NCBI GenBank assembly: GCA_017472695.1
Contig: JAFUOQ010000014.1
Location: 1-64,000 of the forward strand
Direction: 5' to 3'
DNA: 64,000 bases
Source of the DNA: Clostridia bacterium
Lineage (GTDB): Bacteria > Bacillota > Clostridia > Oscillospirales > CAG-272
Shown here: piece after piece, positions 27,717 through 37,533 of the stretch
How the letters are laid out: every line of letters begins with the position of its first letter
Position numbering within the stretch: position 1 is the stretch's first letter
Position numbers and translations under genes: made by a program
Notes under the pieces: generated by a model
Database searches by the model: none
What the model was told of the DNA's origin: nothing
The model's input: only the letters and a program-made list of their open reading frames with translations

Positions 27717-28986
27717 AATATATAAATATGGCGAGGTTCCAAATAGTGAAATCTTCGCGCGCGACAATATTGCCTCTGGCGTTGAGGCTGTTGTTGCTGA
27801 TATAATTAAAAATGTTAGAAAAAATGGCGATAAAGCTCTTTTTGAATACGCAGAAAAATTCGATAAGGTTTCCTTGGATACTTTAGAGGTTAGCGAGGAG
27901 GAAATAGAAAACGCATTTAAAAGCGTAGACCCCGATTTTATCGAAATAGTTAAGGAAGCAAAGGAAAATATCACTCGCTTCCATAGAAACCAAGTAAGAG
28001 AGGGCTTTAAAATTCAAGAGGAAAATGGCGTTATCACAGGTCAAAAGGTCACTCCTATTGAAAAGGTAGGACTTTATGTTCCTGGTGGTACTGCTGCATA
28101 CCCTTCAACTGTTTTGATGGACAGTATCCCTGCAAAAATTGCGGGCTGCTCCGAAATTGTTATGGTTACTCCTCCATCAAAGGATGGACTTGTTAACCCG
28201 GCAATATTGGCTGCCGCAAAAATAGCAGGCGTTGATAGAATTTTTAAGGTGGGCGGCGCACAAGCAGTTGCAGCCCTTGCTTATGGTACAGAATCTATTC
28301 CTTGCGTTGATAAAATAGTAGGACCAGGAAACGCATATGTTGCCGAGGCGAAAAAGCAGGTATTTGGCAAGGTTTCTATTGATATGATAGCAGGACCAAG
28401 CGAGATACTGGTAGTTGCCGACAAAACAGCTGACCCTGTGTATGTTGCAGCTGACCTGCTTTCACAAGCTGAGCATGACAAAATGGCAAGTGCCGTTTTA
28501 GTTACTGATTCATACGATATGGCTCTTGCAGTTAGCGACGAGCTAGAAAAACAAATTCCACTTTTACCAAGAGAGGAAATTGCAAGATACTCCATCGATA
28601 AAAACGGAAAAATAATAGTGGCAGAAAATGATTTAATGCTCGCGATTGATATAGCAAATGAAATAGCTCCAGAGCACTTAGAGCTTGCCGTTGATAATCC
28701 ATTTGATTATCTTGATAAGGTTAAGCACGCAGGCTCAATCTTTATGGGCAAATATTGTCCAGAAGCACTCGGTGACTATTTCGCTGGGCCAAACCATACA
28801 CTCCCAACAAGTGGTAGCGCAAGATTTTCATCTCCACTTTCAGTTGATGACTTTGTTAAAAAGACACAGTTTACCTACTATACAAGAGAAGCACTTGGCA
28901 AGGTAGCTAATAAGGTTGCTACATTTGCTGATAAGGAAGGCTTGCACGCACATGCAAGAAGTGCAACAATTAGATTTGAAAAATAA
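27709..28986 (+). CDS. hisD: Histidinol dehydrogenase
   Basis: A 425-residue Zn/NAD enzyme that oxidises histidinol twice to histidine. Characteristic stretches are VGLYVPGGTAAYPSTVLM, GPGNAYVAEAKKQVFG, the IAGPSEILVVAD strand, zinc-site AEHD(KM)A and the C-terminal GLHAHARSATIR. Full length for the family. Confidence 0.96.
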   Translation: MIKIYKYGEVPNSEIFARDNIASGVEAVVADIIKNVRKNGDKALFEYAEKFDKVSLDTLEVSEEEIENAFKSVDPDFIEIVKEAKENITRFHRNQVREGFKIQEENGVITGQKVTPIEKVGLYVPGGTAAYPSTVLMDSIPAKIAGCSEIVMVTPPSKDGLVNPAILAAAKIAGVDRIFKVGGAQAVAALAYGTESIPCVDKIVGPGNAYVAEAKKQVFGKVSIDMIAGPSEILVVADKTADPVYVAADLLSQAEHDKMASAVLVTDSYDMALAVSDELEKQIPLLPREEIARYSIDKNGKIIVAENDLMLAIDIANEIAPEHLELAVDNPFDYLDKVKHAGSIFMGKYCPEALGDYFAGPNHTLPTSGSARFSSPLSVDDFVKKTQFTYYTREALGKVANKVATFADKEGLHAHARSATIRFEK

Positions 28987-29016
28987 GATTTTAGAGAAAA
29001 TCTAGAAGGAGGAAAA

Positions 29017-30081
29017 ATGAGTAAGTTTTTCAGCAATAAATATTCTTCATTAATTCCATATACTCCAGGTGAGCAACCTAAAAATATGGAATATGTAAAG
29101 TTAAATACTAATGAATCCCCATATAAGCCATCCGAAAATGTATATGATGCGGTAAAAAAAGAGGCTGAAAAGCTCCATTTGTACTCCGATCCGCAATCAA
29201 CCGTGATAACTGAAAAAATCGCAAAAAGATATGGTGTATCCCCCGATATGGTGCTTGTTACCAATGGTAGTGATGAGGTTCTTAACTTTGCATTTATGGC
29301 ATATGGTGACGCACAAAAGGAAATGCTTTTCCCTGAAATTACATATGGCTTTTATACCGTTTTTGCAGATTTGAATGGCGTTAAATATCGCCAAGTTCCG
29401 TTGAAGGACGATTTTTCAATCGATACAAACGATTATATAGCAAAAAACACAACAATAGTAATAGCTAATCCAAATGCACCAACAGGCATGGCACTTTCAC
29501 GCAATCAGATCGAAGAAATTCTTAAATCCAATCCTAATAATGTGGTTGTGATTGACGAGGCATATGTTGATTTTGGAGCAGAAAGCTGTGTAGACTTAGT
29601 TCACAAGTACGACAACCTGTTAGTAACTATGACCTTTTCTAAATCTCGCTCAATGGCGGGTGCAAGAATAGGCTTTGGTATAGGCTCAAAAGCTATTATT
29701 AACGACTTAAATACAATAAAATATTCTACAAATCCATATAATGTTAACCGTATAAGCCAAGCTGCAGGCGCGTGTGCAATTGATGACGACGGCTACTATA
29801 TGGATAACTGTAAAAAAATTATAGCAACACGCGATTACACTAAAACAGAGCTTGAAAAAATAGGATTTTCTGTTCTTCCTTCGAGTGCCAACTTCCTTTT
29901 CGCTAAAAGCGACAAAATCGGTGGCGAGGAGCTTTATCTGAAGCTCAAGGAGAATGGTGTATTAGTGCGTCATTTCAAAACCGAAAAAATTAAGGACTAC
30001 AATAGAATTACAATTGGCACAAAGGAGCAAATGGATATATTCCTTTCAAAAACTAAAGAAATATTGGAGGCGAAAAAATGA
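29017..30081 (+). CDS. hisC: Histidinol-phosphate aminotransferase
   Basis: A 354-residue class I/II PLP aminotransferase. KLNTNESPYKPS is the substrate-facing N-terminal motif; NPNAPTG, the VIDEAYVDF segment and the PLP lysine in TFSKSRSMAGARIG are present. Good AGGAGG site; its end overlaps hisB by ATGA. Converts imidazole-acetol phosphate to histidinol phosphate. Confidence 0.95.
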   Translation: MSKFFSNKYSSLIPYTPGEQPKNMEYVKLNTNESPYKPSENVYDAVKKEAEKLHLYSDPQSTVITEKIAKRYGVSPDMVLVTNGSDEVLNFAFMAYGDAQKEMLFPEITYGFYTVFADLNGVKYRQVPLKDDFSIDTNDYIAKNTTIVIANPNAPTGMALSRNQIEEILKSNPNNVVVIDEAYVDFGAESCVDLVHKYDNLLVTMTFSKSRSMAGARIGFGIGSKAIINDLNTIKYSTNPYNVNRISQAAGACAIDDDGYYMDNCKKIIATRDYTKTELEKIGFSVLPSSANFLFAKSDKIGGEELYLKLKENGVLVRHFKTEKIKDYNRITIGTKEQMDIFLSKTKEILEAKK

Positions 30082-30665
30082 GAGAGGCTAAAATCGAAAG
30101 AGCAACCAAGGAAACAGATATAAAGCTTTCGCTAAACCTTGACGGCAAGGGCGAAAACGAAATAAACACAGGCTGTGGCTTTCTTGACCATATGCTTACT
30201 CTATTTTCTCGCCATTCAAGAATAGATTTGAATGTTTACTGCAAGGGTGATACAGATGTTGATTATCACCACACCACCGAGGATATTGCAATTTGCCTAG
30301 GCAAAGCAATAAAGGATGCGCTAGGTGATAAAAAGGGCATAAATAGATACGACGATGTTATTTTGCCAATGGACGAATCACTTATTTTGTGCGCTGTTGA
30401 TATTTCTGGCAGAGGTGGACTATACTACACACTAAATATCCCTTCATATAGAGTTGGCGATTTTGACACAGAGCTTTGCGAGGAATTCTTTATGGCTTTA
30501 GCACGTGAGAGTGGCATTACAATCCATTTAAGGTCCTTGGCTGGTACAAACTCTCACCACATAATAGAGGGCACATTTAAAGCTTTTGCAAGAGCTTTAA
30601 AAACTGCAGTAGCAGTTGACGAAAAATACAAGGACGAAATTCCCTCCACAAAAGGAGTAATCTAA
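30078..30665 (+). CDS. hisB: Imidazoleglycerol-phosphate dehydratase
   Basis: A 195-residue monofunctional IGPD (no fused phosphatase). Manganese-binding histidine motifs are GFLDHMLTLFSRH, DYHHTTEDIAICLG and TNSHHIIEGTFKAFAR. Overlaps both neighbours (four bases with hisC, one with hisH). The missing phosphatase activity is supplied by the PHP gene at the end of the operon. Confidence 0.97.
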   Translation: MREAKIERATKETDIKLSLNLDGKGENEINTGCGFLDHMLTLFSRHSRIDLNVYCKGDTDVDYHHTTEDIAICLGKAIKDALGDKKGINRYDDVILPMDESLILCAVDISGRGGLYYTLNIPSYRVGDFDTELCEEFFMALARESGITIHLRSLAGTNSHHIIEGTFKAFARALKTAVAVDEKYKDEIPSTKGVI

Positions 30666-31285
30666 TGATAGCAATTATTGACTATGGAATAGGAAACCTT
30701 TTTTCCGTAGTATCTTCATTTAAATATATAGGACAAGAGGCTGTTGTAACAAGCGACCCAGAGGTTATAAAAAAGAGCGATAAAATCTTGCTCCCTGGTG
30801 TTGGTGCTTTCGGCGATGCCATAGAAAAATTAAGACAAACAGGTCTTGATAAGGTTATAACCACAGAAGCCAAAAACGGCAAGCCAATTATGGGCATCTG
30901 TCTTGGTATGCAGCTCCTTTTTGAAAAAAGCTATGAATATGGTGAGCATGAAGGACTAGGTCTTTTAAAGGGCTCTGTAATCGGTATGCAGGGCGTAATT
31001 GACGAGAAGCTCCAAATACCTCATATTGGTTACAATTCATTGATCTTTAAGAAAAATCACCCACTTTTTAAATACATAAAAGAGGGAGATTATGTTTATT
31101 TTGTCCACTCATATTATGCAGTTGACTGTGAGGATTCACTCCTTGCATATGCAGAATATGATAAGGACATTACTGCCATTGTCGGCAAGGATAATGTGAT
31201 GGGCTGTCAATTCCACCCTGAAAAGAGCGGAGAGGTCGGACTCAATATATTAAGAGCATTTTCTGAAATGGAGATGACAAAATGA
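30665..31285 (+). CDS. hisH: Imidazole glycerol phosphate synthase, glutamine amidotransferase subunit
   Basis: A 206-residue class I glutaminase that feeds ammonia to HisF. The nucleophilic Cys lies in GICLGMQLLF and the His-Glu pair in CQFHPEKSG; IDYGIGNLFSV begins the protein. Shares the TAATG junction with hisB. Confidence 0.96.
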   Translation: MIAIIDYGIGNLFSVVSSFKYIGQEAVVTSDPEVIKKSDKILLPGVGAFGDAIEKLRQTGLDKVITTEAKNGKPIMGICLGMQLLFEKSYEYGEHEGLGLLKGSVIGMQGVIDEKLQIPHIGYNSLIFKKNHPLFKYIKEGDYVYFVHSYYAVDCEDSLLAYAEYDKDITAIVGKDNVMGCQFHPEKSGEVGLNILRAFSEMEMTK

Positions 31286-31995
31286 ATATTTTTCCCGCAA
31301 TAGATATATACGATAAAAAAGCGGTTCGTCTTTTCAAGGGCGATTATAATCAAATGACCGTGTATAGCGACAAGCCTTGGGAAATTGCCGTGAAATTTGA
31401 AGAGTCAGGGGCAAAATTCATCCACGTGGTCGACCTTGAGGGCGCAAAAACAGGCAAAACACCTAATCTTGAAATAGTAAAAAAGATAGCCGAAAAAACA
31501 AATTTGTTTTTAGAAATCGGTGGTGGCATTCGCGATATAGATACTGTAAAAACATATCTTGAAAATGGTGCAAGCAGAGTTATTCTTGGCACAAGCGCAG
31601 TAAATGACGAAGCATTTTTAGTAGATGCACTTTCAAAATATGGTGAAAAAATTGCGGTTGGCGCTGATGTTAGGGACGGATATATCGCAATTAAGGGCTG
31701 GATAGAGAAAAGCAAGTATTCACTTGACGAGTTTTTAAATAAAATACAAAATTTAGGTGTCAAAACCGTGATTTGTACAGATATTTCCAAGGATGGTGCA
31801 ATGAAGGGAACAAATCTTGCACTTTACAAGGAACTGTCAAAAAAATATACCCTTGATATAATTGCATCAGGGGGAGTGTCTAATATTGATGATGTTAAGT
31901 CACTCAAGGAAATGAATCTTTATGGCGCTATAATAGGTAAAGCTTATTATACAGGTGCTATTGATTTAAAGGAAGCTATTGAGGTTGCAAAATGA
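31282..31995 (+). CDS. hisA: ProFAR isomerase
   Basis: A 237-residue TIM barrel that performs the Amadori rearrangement of ProFAR. FPAIDIYDKKAVRLFKGDY includes the catalytic Asp8; the phosphate sites are EIGGGIRDIDTV and IASGGVSNIDDV, with the second Asp in CTDISKDGAMKG. Overlaps hisH and hisF by four bases each. Confidence 0.96.
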   Translation: MNIFPAIDIYDKKAVRLFKGDYNQMTVYSDKPWEIAVKFEESGAKFIHVVDLEGAKTGKTPNLEIVKKIAEKTNLFLEIGGGIRDIDTVKTYLENGASRVILGTSAVNDEAFLVDALSKYGEKIAVGADVRDGYIAIKGWIEKSKYSLDEFLNKIQNLGVKTVICTDISKDGAMKGTNLALYKELSKKYTLDIIASGGVSNIDDVKSLKEMNLYGAIIGKAYYTGAIDLKEAIEVAK

Positions 31996-32750
31996 TTACC
32001 AAAAGAATTATACCATGCCTCGATGTTAGGGATGGGAGAGTAGTAAAGGGCGTTAATTTTGAGGGCATTAATGATGTAAATGACCCCGCTACCTTGGCTA
32101 AATATTATTCAGAAAACGGTGCAGACGAGCTTGTTTTCTATGATATTACAGCATCTCATGAGGGCAGAAAGCTCTTTACTGAAATTTTAACTCAGGTTGC
32201 TCAAAATGTATTTATTCCATTGACCGTTGGTGGAGGAATAAATACAATAGAGGACTTTGATAGAGTTTTAAAATGTGGTGCAGACAAGGTTAGTGTTAAC
32301 TCTGGTGCAATTAAAAACCCAGACTTAATTACCGAGGCTGCAAAGAAATATGGTAACCAATGCGTTGTTATTTCTGCTGATGTTAAAAGAGTAGACGGTG
32401 AATTTCACGTTTTCTCTCATGGTGGCAGATATGACACAGGAATGGAAGCAATTTCTTGGATAAAAAGATGCGTAGATATGGGCGCTGGCGAGGTTGTTGT
32501 CAACTCCATTGATACCGACGGCGTTAAAAATGGCTTTGATATAGAGCTTTTAAAGCTGGTTTGTGAAGCAGTCAATGTTCCGGTTATTGCTTCTGGTGGT
32601 GCTGGCTCTGTCAAGGATTTTATTGATTTATTTAAGGAAATTCCAGATATGTCCGCTGGCTTGGCAGCCTCCGTTTTCCATTTTGGAGAAATAAAAATTA
32701 ATGATCTAAAAAAAGAATTAAATAATAATGGCATTAAAGCGAGGATATAA
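31992..32750 (+). CDS. hisF: Imidazole glycerol phosphate synthase, cyclase subunit
   Basis: A 252-residue TIM barrel paralogous to His[19 protein letters not shown] carries the catalytic Asp11; [13 protein letters not shown] holds Asp130 equivalent; PLTVGGGIN and [12 protein letters not shown] bind the two phosphates. It forms the channel complex with HisH. Confidence 0.97.
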   Translation: MITKRIIPCLDVRDGRVVKGVNFEGINDVNDPATLAKYYSENGADELVFYDITASHEGRKLFTEILTQVAQNVFIPLTVGGGINTIEDFDRVLKCGADKVSVNSGAIKNPDLITEAAKKYGNQCVVISADVKRVDGEFHVFSHGGRYDTGMEAISWIKRCVDMGAGEVVVNSIDTDGVKNGFDIELLKLVCEAVNVPVIASGGAGSVKDFIDLFKEIPDMSAGLAASVFHFGEIKINDLKKELNNNGIKARI

Positions 32751-32752
32751 TT

Positions 32753-33403
32753 ATGTTTGATATTGAAAAGCTTAAATTTGACAAGGACGGACTTATTCCT
32801 GCCGTTGTTGTTGACGCATACACAAAAAGGGTTTTAACCCTTGCATATATGAATAAGGAAAGCTTAAAAATCTCAATGGAGAAGGGCTTAACATGCTTTT
32901 ATAGCCGTTCGAGAAACGAGCTATGGCTAAAGGGTGAGACCAGCGGAAACTATCAGCATATTGTTTCAATAACTGCTGATTGTGATATGGATGCATTGAC
33001 CGTAGTTGTTGAAAAGGACGGGCCAGCTTGCCATACAGGTACAGATTCTTGCTTTACAAATGAGGTTTACCAAAGCGAGGAGCGTCACGAGTTTACTGTA
33101 AATGGACTTTACGAGCTTTTGGAGGGACGCAAAAAGGATAAGCCTGAAGGCTCATACACAACATATCTATTTGAAAAGGGAACTGATAAAATTCTTAAAA
33201 AAATAGGTGAGGAATCAACAGAGGTTATTATTGCTGGTAAGGCAGACGATAAAAAGGAAACAATCTATGAAATTGCTGATCTTGCATATCACGTAATGGT
33301 GCTTATGGTACAAATGGGCATTAGCGTTGAGGATATCCAAAAGGAGCTTGGCTCTCGTCATATCATAGACCACAAAGTAAAGCAAGAGAAGATGACAAAA
33401 TGA
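32753..33403 (+). CDS. hisIE: Bifunctional phosphoribosyl-AMP cyclohydrolase / phosphoribosyl-ATP pyrophosphatase
   Basis: A 216-residue fusion. The HisI part (about 1-100) has the zinc/magnesium motif [20 protein letters not shown] with TDSCF; the HisE part (about 112-205) has [11 protein letters not shown] and the [13 protein letters not shown] helix of the MazG-like pyrophosphatase fold. It carries out steps two and three. Two-base gap after hisF. Confidence 0.96.
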   Translation: MFDIEKLKFDKDGLIPAVVVDAYTKRVLTLAYMNKESLKISMEKGLTCFYSRSRNELWLKGETSGNYQHIVSITADCDMDALTVVVEKDGPACHTGTDSCFTNEVYQSEERHEFTVNGLYELLEGRKKDKPEGSYTTYLFEKGTDKILKKIGEESTEVIIAGKADDKKETIYEIADLAYHVMVLMVQMGISVEDIQKELGSRHIIDHKVKQEKMTK

Positions 33404-34194
33404 GATTAACAAATTATCACACACATACAATCTTTTGTGATGGCAAAAATACCGCTGAGGAAATGGTGCTTTCGGCAATTGATAAGGGGATGGCAGAAAT
33501 CGGATTTTCCGTACACTCTCCCCTGCCTTTTCCTGAAGTTTGGGATATAAAAAAGGAGAAATTGCCCGAGTATATTAGCACGCTTAAAGCCTTGCGTGAA
33601 AAATACAAGGATAAGATAAAAATCTATATTGGAATTGAGCAGGACTACTATTCAGAGGGCTCAACCGAAGAATTTGATTATGTCCTTGGCTCCGTTCACT
33701 ATATTTACAAAAATGGCAAATATTTACCTCTAGATTTAAGCGCCGAGGCGACAAAGGAAAACATTGACAAATACTATAATGGCGATGCAATTGCTTATTG
33801 TGAGGATTACTATAAATTAGTTGCTGATGTTTACAATCGCACAAGGTGTCAAATTATAGGTCATTTTGACCTTATAACCAAGTTTAACGAACGTTTGCCA
33901 CTTATTGATACAAATAATCCAAGATATGTAAATGCAGTAAACTCTGCCCTTAAATCGCTTCTTGACACGCCTGCAATTTTTGAGATAAACACAGGCGCAA
34001 TTTCTCGTGGATACAGAACAAGTGCATATCCCGAGGACTGGATTTTGCACAAAATTGCAAAGAGAGGTAAGCCATTTGTGGTAAACTCCGATAGCCACAA
34101 TGTTGACACAATAGATTTTAATATTGAAAAATCACAAAAAGAGCTCGATTCGTATGGTTATAAATATATTGAATCACTTGATGAAATATTATAA
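33400..34194 (+). CDS. hisK: PHP-family histidinol-phosphatase
   Basis: A 264-residue PHP-domain phosphatase. The metal-binding N-terminus [27 protein letters not shown] and [11 protein letters not shown] are the usual PHP motifs. It overlaps hisIE by ATGA and ends the operon, which matches the role of supplying histinol-phosphate phosphatase where HisB is monofunctional. The symbol hisK follows Firmicute usage (HisJ/HisK family). Confidence 0.9.
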   Translation: MRLTNYHTHTIFCDGKNTAEEMVLSAIDKGMAEIGFSVHSPLPFPEVWDIKKEKLPEYISTLKALREKYKDKIKIYIGIEQDYYSEGSTEEFDYVLGSVHYIYKNGKYLPLDLSAEATKENIDKYYNGDAIAYCEDYYKLVADVYNRTRCQIIGHFDLITKFNERLPLIDTNNPRYVNAVNSALKSLLDTPAIFEINTGAISRGYRTSAYPEDWILHKIAKRGKPFVVNSDSHNVDTIDFNIEKSQKELDSYGYKYIESLDEIL

Positions 34195-34201
34195 TTGAAA
34201 T

Positions 34202-34233
34202 TAAAAGGTGTACCATATTGGTACACCTTTTAA
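34202..34233. terminator. Bidirectional terminator between his and GT8/PlsC operons
   Basis: AAAAGGTGTACC-atatt-GGTACACCTTTT with A/T tracts on both sides; ends both convergent operons. Confidence 0.9.
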
Positions 34234-34234
34234 T

Positions 34235-35737
34235 TTATAGCTCAAATGTTTCAGTTGTATATTCCAAAGGAATTTGATACTCGCGCTCGTAAATTTCTTT
34301 CCAAATGCGCTCGTTTTCCTTTAGCATATATTCAGTATTTTCTCTTGCATTAAGCTCTGGGTTTGGATAAATTGGCTTTTCTATATGCATCTTATATTTT
34401 TGCACGTAGTAACCGTCTGGACCTAAAACCTCTGAATCTCTCATTGAAATAAAGATAGGCAAAACCGGAACTTGGTTTTTTGATGCAAATGAGAAAGCAC
34501 CCGGCTTCAGTGGCTTTGGCTTACGATAATTCCACCACATTGATTGCTCGGGATAAACAAGCACAAAATGACCAGTTTGCAAAAGCTCGTTAGTCGCTAC
34601 CATAAACTTTTTCATGGTTTTATGATTAGAGGAGAGAGGAAGAGTATAGAAGTTTCTCATTAAAAATCCGTAAAATCCGGGGTATGATGTGTAGTTGCCC
34701 TCTCTTATAATTCTATATAGCTTTCTTTTCTTTTGCTTTGATTTTAGATACACCCAATGCATAGCAAAACTGTCCATTGCATTGAAGTGATTGCAGGTAA
34801 TTATCGCACCTGTGTCTAATTTTGCAAAATTTTCAAGCCCATCAACCTCGTCATCAATCATAACCATTTTCTTCTTTTCGAGCTTGTAGAAGAATTTTTT
34901 TGCCATTTTAAGGGCAAAAGCTGCCTTTAATTTAGCAATAGGAGATTTCTTTATATATTTAATCTCGTCGGGCATAATCATTCTACCAGGAACATCCTCT
35001 TCGACGTCTTGGTCAAAGATGCCGTCTTTTTCAAAGTTGGCAATCTTTTTTACAAGCTCAACTCTATCCTTGGCACGTTTTTCCGTGTTCCATTTGTTGA
35101 GGAAGGAGTCGTCACGTTTTGTTTCCTCAATAGCAACCACCTCGTCAACCTCACTGTTAACCGCACCAATAATTAAAGCGTTATCCTTACATGCAAGGTT
35201 GAGTAGTGCCTCGGTGGGGCGAACAGAGAAGGAGGCAAAGCCATGATACTCTAAAAATCTCTCGTAAAATAGCCCCTTTTTGAGTGCTTTAGGATTTAAA
35301 ACAAGTATATCATCATTCACATAAACGTAGTGAGAGATTCCAAGCACATTTTCAGTGTAGCTTGCCATAGTCTCGCTATCAAATGCATTATCGTGATATG
35401 CACCGATATAATAATCCTTTAAATCTACATTGCAAAGAGCTTCCACATCAAAGGAGATTGATGTGGAGACATCAATATAAATAGCCTTATCGCAAAAAAC
35501 TAGCTTTGGGATGGCGAATTTATAATAATCGCTAGAATTATCGCTTATTAACTCGCTAACCTCGTCAAATTTGATATTATAATGGTTGAGCTGTTCCTTT
35601 AAATTGCCAACTTCGCCTTTATATAAAATATGAATTTCATATTCAAATGCTTTTGGTAAATTCGCAATCGAGTCAATAATTGCTTGTTCGTTTTCACAAT
35701 CAAAGGCATAAAATATCGGAATAATTTCGTTTTCCAT
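34235..35737 (-). CDS. Fusion of a degenerate GT8 glycosyltransferase domain with a PlsC acyltransferase
   Basis: A 500-residue two-domain protein. Residues 1-215 align in pattern with the GT8 gene just upstream (IPIFYAFDCENEQ... AIYID...), but the metal-binding DxD is D89-V-S instead of DSD, so nucleotide-sugar chemistry may be lost. After a charged linker, residues about 300-480 form a 1-acylglycerol-phosphate acyltransferase-like domain with motif I NHFNAMD (His317, Asp322) and motif III YPEQSMWW. No transmembrane helix is obvious. Last gene of a four-gene operon with two GT8s and a free PlsC. It likely acylates a glycosylated lipid intermediate. Confidence 0.82.
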   Translation of the reverse strand: MENEIIPIFYAFDCENEQAIIDSIANLPKAFEYEIHILYKGEVGNLKEQLNHYNIKFDEVSELISDNSSDYYKFAIPKLVFCDKAIYIDVSTSISFDVEALCNVDLKDYYIGAYHDNAFDSETMASYTENVLGISHYVYVNDDILVLNPKALKKGLFYERFLEYHGFASFSVRPTEALLNLACKDNALIIGAVNSEVDEVVAIEETKRDDSFLNKWNTEKRAKDRVELVKKIANFEKDGIFDQDVEEDVPGRMIMPDEIKYIKKSPIAKLKAAFALKMAKKFFYKLEKKKMVMIDDEVDGLENFAKLDTGAIITCNHFNAMDSFAMHWVYLKSKQKKRKLYRIIREGNYTSYPGFYGFLMRNFYTLPLSSNHKTMKKFMVATNELLQTGHFVLVYPEQSMWWNYRKPKPLKPGAFSFASKNQVPVLPIFISMRDSEVLGPDGYYVQKYKMHIEKPIYPNPELNARENTEYMLKENERIWKEIYEREYQIPLEYTTETFEL

Positions 35738-35750
35738 TTAAAACTCCTTA

Positions 35751-36701
35751 TTATACAAGAGGAAACTTATCTTTCCAAACCTTCCAAAAATTATCAGGAC
35801 GCGCTGTTTCATCAAGTGCCATTTGGTAAAGATTGGCAGCAGATGCGGCATCTCTTTCCTTTTCTTGGTCAGTGTATGCCTCAAGCTCTGCCTTTAAATC
35901 TGAATAAACACTTGTGTTGCTTGCGTAATGCCAAAAAATATCAGCACCTCTGCACTCATGGTAATGCCAGGGCTTGTTAACCATAATGTAGTGCAAAATA
36001 TTTGCAGAATTTATATCATAGCTATATTCAAGCCCATCGGTAAGCTCGGTGTTCCATTTTTGGTCAAGCCAAAAAACCTTATCCTTGCAAACGAGATTTA
36101 AATAGTCTTCATCCTGAGTAACGATAAAATCGTAAACTCCAAGATAATAAATAAATTTTTCAAGAACCTTGTTTTCTCTAAATTCCTTGCAGTTTATTAG
36201 AATCATGCCTGCGTTAAAAAACTCGTGCCTTGAAATTCCTACAACCTCTTCGGCATATGTTCCATAATCATATACCTGTTCCATAGCTTGTTCACGACAA
36301 GCACCGAGGTAATGGTTTGTTATATTTGTTTCATATAGCTTTGAAATGTCGCCAAGAACGATAGTATCACTATCAATATAAATTGCCTTGTCTAGCTCTG
36401 GGAACATTTCTGCAATAAAAAGACGATAATATGTTGTTTTTGAGTAGTAGTGGCGGAGAGGGAGCTTTTTGGAAATTGACTTTAAATACTTGCCAACATG
36501 CTCAAAGCTAATTTCAAAATTTTCATTAGCGAGTGCCAATACTTTCTCCTTCATATCGTCAGAAACATCTGTGCAAAGAATATAAATGTGATATTTATAA
36601 TCCTTTGATGCATTTTTTATCATTGATGAAATGGAAACTATTGTGTATTTTGCGAATGCATCGTCGCAAGCGTAAAAGATTGGAATTTGTTTATTTGTCA
36701 T
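35751..36701 (-). CDS. Glycosyltransferase family 8
   Basis: A 316-residue GT8 enzyme (retaining, Leloir type). Start moved from 36722 to 36701 because AAGGAG stands nine bases before that ATG. The N-terminus reads IPIFYACDDAFAKY, the metal-binding motif is YIDSDT (Asp110-Ser-Asp112), NAGMILIN and the C-terminal metal His in HYIMVNKPWHY are intact. The last ~50 residues are charged and helical. Sits between another GT8 and the GT8-PlsC fusion; the sugar and acceptor cannot be inferred. Confidence 0.9.
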   Translation of the reverse strand: MTNKQIPIFYACDDAFAKYTIVSISSMIKNASKDYKYHIYILCTDVSDDMKEKVLALANENFEISFEHVGKYLKSISKKLPLRHYYSKTTYYRLFIAEMFPELDKAIYIDSDTIVLGDISKLYETNITNHYLGACREQAMEQVYDYGTYAEEVVGISRHEFFNAGMILINCKEFRENKVLEKFIYYLGVYDFIVTQDEDYLNLVCKDKVFWLDQKWNTELTDGLEYSYDINSANILHYIMVNKPWHYHECRGADIFWHYASNTSVYSDLKAELEAYTDQEKERDAASAANLYQMALDETARPDNFWKVWKDKFPLV

Positions 36702-37533
36702 TTTCGTAAAACTCCTTGTCAAATTTAGTTTTTAAATAAATATAATTGTATAGAATATCATCAAACCTGTAATAACCGAATTTTTTGTGTACTCGGCTTA
36801 TGTGCCATTGCTTGATGTTATCGATGTGTGGATAAGGTAACCAGAATAATCGTTTTGAAAAATGTCTTACAACTGTTTTTTTATGCAAGAATTTTTGATC
36901 GTTAAAGCGCTGTGATAATAGCTTTCTTTTTGTAGTTGAACGGATTATCGCACTTTGGTCGGCAAACATAAGCTTTTTTGTTCTTATTAGCTCTCGCGCC
37001 TTACCAAGCAAGTTGGTTTCCTTCATCTTCTTAAGATTGAAAAGAAGAACACCTGCATTTATATAATTCGGTTTTATAAAAAACTTACCATAATAATCTC
37101 TGGCTGCTGCATATTCATAATCATCAATGTTGATATCATAAAGCAAATGAATATCACGTGCAAAGAGTAGATCAACATCAAGATAAAGTAGCTTGTCGGG
37201 TAAATCTACTAAATCGGCAAACAATCTTATCAAGGTGTACGGAGAACAGTAGGCACTCTCGTTTGGAGAACCGCTAAACTCCTTTTTATAAATATCTGTA
37301 ACATCGATTTTGATAGCCTTATTATCTGGATTGTATTCTTTGATTATATCTTCAAAATATTTTACCTTTGAATCACTAATGCACGTATAGTCACTTTTTA
37401 TGTGAGAAACGTCCATTGTGAAAATATAAAAAGTGATAGGCTCGTCGGTTCTGCTTCTTTTAAGAATGGAAAGAGAACAGGTGAGCATGCCGTCAAAAAC
37501 CTTGTCGTTGCCACAAAATAAAATGTTAATCAT
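36691..37533 (-). CDS. Glycosyltransferase family 8
   Basis: A 280-residue GT8 enzyme. Motifs are INILFCGNDKVFDG, DxD as YLDVD (Asp119, Asp121), NAGVLLFNLKKM and ADQSAI. The expected C-terminal metal His is probably in VVRHFS. The C-terminus is rich in basic and aromatic residues, suitable for peripheral membrane contact. It overlaps the PlsC gene by eight bases and the next GT8 by eleven, so all four genes are translationally coupled. Confidence 0.9.
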   Translation of the reverse strand: MINILFCGNDKVFDGMLTCSLSILKRSRTDEPITFYIFTMDVSHIKSDYTCISDSKVKYFEDIIKEYNPDNKAIKIDVTDIYKKEFSGSPNESAYCSPYTLIRLFADLVDLPDKLLYLDVDLLFARDIHLLYDINIDDYEYAAARDYYGKFFIKPNYINAGVLLFNLKKMKETNLLGKARELIRTKKLMFADQSAIIRSTTKRKLLSQRFNDQKFLHKKTVVRHFSKRLFWLPYPHIDNIKQWHISRVHKKFGYYRFDDILYNYIYLKTKFDKEFYENDK